Below are positions 62,901 through 64,000 of a stretch of 64,000 bases of DNA, piece after piece. The notes beneath the pieces were generated by a model that saw nothing but the letters and a program-made list of their open reading frames with translations, had not been told where the DNA came from and did not search any database. This DNA is from Shewanella aestuarii (GTDB taxonomy: Bacteria > Pseudomonadota > Gammaproteobacteria > Enterobacterales > Shewanellaceae), in the NCBI RefSeq assembly GCF_014647215.1, contig NZ_BMOT01000003.1, positions 186,001-250,000 of the forward strand. Reading direction: 5' to 3'. The first letter of the stretch is position 1, and every line of letters begins with the position of its first letter. The position numbers and the translations under genes are program-made.

Positions 62901-63261
62901 CGACGGCGAGACTTTCTCGGCAGGGATTAAAGCCCTAGGTATTGCGCCATTAATTGGTAAACAAACGGCTGGGGCAGGGGTGTGGTTATCGGGGCGTAAC
63001 AGTGTCACCGACAACGGCATGGCCCGTGTGGCGGAATATCCACAATATGCGATGGATGGCCGCTGGGTGCTTGAAGGACATGGTGTTGAGCCTGACATCG
63101 AGGTAAGTAACTTGCCCCATGCCACTTATCAAGGTAAGGATGCCCAATTAGAAAAAGCCATCAGCTATTTAAAAGAACAGCTAGTGCAAAGCCCTTATCA
63201 ACCATTAAAAGCGCTGCCATTACCTAAAACAGGTAAGGCCGATGATATTCACGCTAATTAA
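59998..63261 (+). CDS. Secreted tricorn-like S41 protease
   Basis: A 1087-residue exported protease (signal peptide, cleavage near TATYA, residue 26). Beta-propeller repeats fill the first two-thirds (many DG.W-type segments, e.g. SHDGDWLYFLSNRD, SPNGRYLAHDD). A PDZ domain follows near 785-850 (VGDIIKAINGKPV), then the S41 core. The putative nucleophile is Ser968 in TYSDGETFSAGIK, with the conserved NRGGNIDSW and the His in EDAWLMHRGQFF. The layout matches tricorn/S41B peptidases, which degrade oligopeptides. Here it would act in the periplasm or outside. It has its own terminator. Confidence 0.92.
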   Translation: MKLRRSVLSYMVALGCVSAFSTATYASNGYYRAPALHDNTLVFTAEGDLWKTQLNSKVASRLTTQAAEEIEASISHDGQRLAYTANYEGATEVYVMPMAGGVAKRVSFENSRVRLQGWTATGDILYSTDNAFGPANYWVLKTINPDTLVVTDLPLADAIEGSIDAKGEYVYFTQFGLQASGDNAKVYRGGAKGEIWRYQLGSDKEAEQLTLQHPGSVRQPMLWQQRVFFISDASGNDNIWSMSLTGEDIKQHSQYTDWQIRDAKLHQGKVVFQQGADIKLFDLASNQESVVDVDLSSDFPHRREHWVNDPMAFATSTRLSPKGDQVVITARSHVAIANKDDRRLIQIASAAETRVRDAILSTDGQWVYGISDASGEQEIWQFPADGTEGAKQLTKDGKTLRTSLSQSPNGRYLAHDDYMGNVWLLDLTTNKNLKIAADGEGLGPYQDIVWSPDSKFIALTKAEIGKQRPQIVLYSVTQAKAQTLTSDKYESFSPSFSHDGDWLYFLSNRDFKATPSSPWGDRNMGPVFDKRTQIFALALNSKAQFPFAKTTELTAVANPDDKVEKAKTKLDWQGLAQRLWQVPVEAGNYNRLQQSPTGLYVVDSVNDKSALKWIKFDNVAPKVDVFADDIADFTLANDNATIMLRKQSNPKELLIVAAGDKIPADVSQAKVKTEQWQLQISPMQEWQQIFEDAWLMHRGQFFDTQMRGLDWQATKAKYQPLLQRLTDRNELNDIFEQMMGELDSLHSQVRGGDIPQDADAAKSASLGGRLNLTAKGVEIAHIYQNDPELPSQASPLARIDADVNVGDIIKAINGKPVSHLGDVTQLLRNQANKQVLLTLERGREQHQTVVLPTDTATDAKLRYLDWVQHNQAKVSQASKGEFGYLHLYAMGAGDIESFAREFYTNYDKPGLIIDVRRNRGGNIDSWIIEKLLRKAWAFWQPTHGSANTNMQQTFRGKLVVLADQMTYSDGETFSAGIKALGIAPLIGKQTAGAGVWLSGRNSVTDNGMARVAEYPQYAMDGRWVLEGHGVEPDIEVSNLPHATYQGKDAQLEKAISYLKEQLVQSPYQPLKALPLPKTGKADDIHAN

Positions 63262-63304
63262 TCTGCCTATTTACACAGTCAGTTAATGTAGATTTAATCA
63301 ATTA

Positions 63305-63332
63305 CAGCCCCATTAATGATGGGGCTTTTTTA
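63305..63332 (+). terminator. Intrinsic terminator after the tricorn-like protease
   Basis: AGCCCCAT and ATGGGGCT form an 8-bp stem with a five-base loop, followed by a T-run. Confidence 0.9.
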
Positions 63333-63375
63333 TTTAACCTAAACTCAATTAAATTTTCATTGGTGTTAGATAGAT

Positions 63376-63598
63376 TTCAAGTGCAAATGATCCAGCGAGG
63401 CGCCGACTCTGAGTTTTAAAGTCAGCATCCATGTGGGATTAGCTCAAACCAATAACCTCCTTGTTAAACAGCCAGCTCGGCATCCATGCCTCTCGCTCAA
63501 AAATGTTTCACTGATTGAAACTTCGCCCTGTTTGGGATACTCGCTGGTTCATCAGCACCTGAATTTATGTTTCTTCGATTAAGCTTCATTGAGGGCTG
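63376..63598. repeat. Repeat copy A (divergent, long)
   Basis: Opens with TTCAAGTGCAAATGAT, then an inverted-repeat unit bounded by CCAGCGAG (63392) and CTCGCTGG (ending 63547), 156 bp. A shared tail with TTCTTCGATTAAGCTTCATTG follows. The interior differs from copies B and C. Confidence 0.75.
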
Positions 63599-63665
63599 TG
63601 GTAAAAGCTAATAAATCAGAACAAGAGTTAACTGATTTTTGGACAGTATTTGGTAGAAAGGTGAC

Positions 63666-63803
63666 TTCAAGTGCAAATGATCCCGCGAGACGCCGCAAGC
63701 ACCTCCGTGTGGGCTTAACCAAAACATCCCTGTTTTGGATACTTGCTGGCTCATCTGTACCTGAATTTTTGCTTCTTCGATTAAGCTTCATTGGTGGCTG
63801 TAA
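63666..63803. repeat. Repeat copy B
   Basis: TTCAAGTGCAAATGAT leads into a 68-bp unit (63682-63749) bounded by CCCGCGAG and CTTGCTGG, with an inner CCAAAACA/TGTTTTGG palindrome (63719-63738). The same tail as copy A follows (TTCTTCGATTAAGCTTCATTG). Confidence 0.85.
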
Positions 63804-63916
63804 CAACACAAGAGCTAACTCGGAACTGGACAAAATTGGCTCAGAATGTGTCTTTTTATCAAAGAATAAGCAGACCCAATTAAATATTCAAAGACGTCAA
63901 ATTGATTACAATTGGC

Positions 63917-64000
63917 TTCAAGTGCAAATGATCCAGCGAGACGCCGCAAGCACCTCCGTGTGGGCTTAACCAAAACATCCATGTTTTGGATACTCGCTGG
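63917..64000. repeat. Repeat copy C (cut at window end)
   Basis: TTCAAGTGCAAATGAT leads into a 68-bp unit (63933-64000) bounded by perfect 8-bp inverted ends CCAGCGAG/CTCGCTGG. The inner palindrome CCAAAACATCCATGTTTTGG (63970-63989) is perfect but for its two-base centre. Confidence 0.85.

Larger units (their letters stand above)
63333..64000. other. Non-coding region dominated by a repeat family
   Basis: No gene is supported in the last 670 bp. Three copies of a palindromic unit (63376, 63666 and 63917 onward) fill it, and the last is cut at the window edge exactly at its terminal repeat. Reading frames here cross the repeats and are not credible. Confidence 0.7.

Noticed and set aside
63589..63969. 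Open reading frame of 126 codons at the right end
   Set aside because: It runs through two copies of the palindromic repeat in different frames, has no ribosome site, and its composition is that of the repeat. Overlapping reverse-strand frames are equally good.
63376..64000. Integron attC sites
   Set aside because: The repeats have inverted ends, but I see no RYYYAAC/GTTRRRY core sites, no cassette-like ORFs between copies, and no integrase gene.

Overview
The window reads as a chromosomal segment of a marine gammaproteobacterium, most probably Shewanella. The evidence is the gene order (glyA-nrdR-ribD-ribE-ribBX-ribH-nusB-thiL-pgpA; barA-rlmD-relA-mazG-pyrG-eno-ftsB-ispD-ispF-truD-surE-pcm-nlpD-rpoS-mutS-recA-alaS-csrA-tRNA), moderate to low G+C, a Na+-pumping oxaloacetate decarboxylase operon, and a tricorn-like secreted protease. 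The species is not determined. Almost everything is core housekeeping sequence. I see no prophage, insertion sequence, CRISPR array or plasmid gene.

Layout. 1-613: end of an outer-membrane-like protein. 871-6774: serine hydroxymethyltransferase, NrdR, four riboflavin genes and NusB. 6862-8315: ThiL and PgpA. 8332-16290, minus strand: an orphan membrane-anchored protein, RecN behind two LexA boxes, an AEC-family transporter, YjaG and the hybrid kinase BarA. 16392-30537, plus strand: RlmD, RelA, MazG, PyrG, enolase, FtsB, IspD, IspF, TruD, SurE, Pcm, NlpD and RpoS. 30817-38446: MutS (minus), RecA with a LexA-overlapped promoter, AlaS and CsrA. No recX lies between recA and alaS, and no lysC between alaS and csrA. 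38680-39331: six tRNA genes (Ser-Arg-Arg-Arg-Ser-Arg). 40086-43259: oadGAB. 43349-54200: a dicarboxylate/amino-acid symporter (minus), YqaA, an M16 peptidase lipoprotein, GshA, two small lipoproteins, a chemotaxis receptor and PurEK (minus). 54603-59806: two tandem paralogous periplasmic binding-like proteins, then a VWA lipoprotein, an ECF sigma factor and a probable anti-sigma. 59998-63261: the tricorn-like protease. 63376-64000: three copies of an unexplained palindromic repeat family.

Genes that work together include the riboflavin pathway (RibD, RibBX, RibH, RibE), SOS repair (RecN and RecA under LexA boxes), stress and stringent control (RelA, RpoS, BarA, CsrA), isoprenoid synthesis (IspD, IspF), and the Na+ cycle formed by OadGAB beside a cation symporter. 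Terminators are clear after nusB, pyrG, eno, csrA, the tRNA cluster, oadB, the chemotaxis receptor, the anti-sigma gene and the protease.

The least explained items are the terminal repeat family, the 162-bp inverted-repeat element at 12476, the heptanucleotide tandem array in the recA-alaS gap, the apparent loss of recX and lysC from their expected places, the VWA/sigma/anti-sigma operon, and the paralogous binding-protein pair. I did not find a convincing new multi-gene system; these are the leads worth checking.
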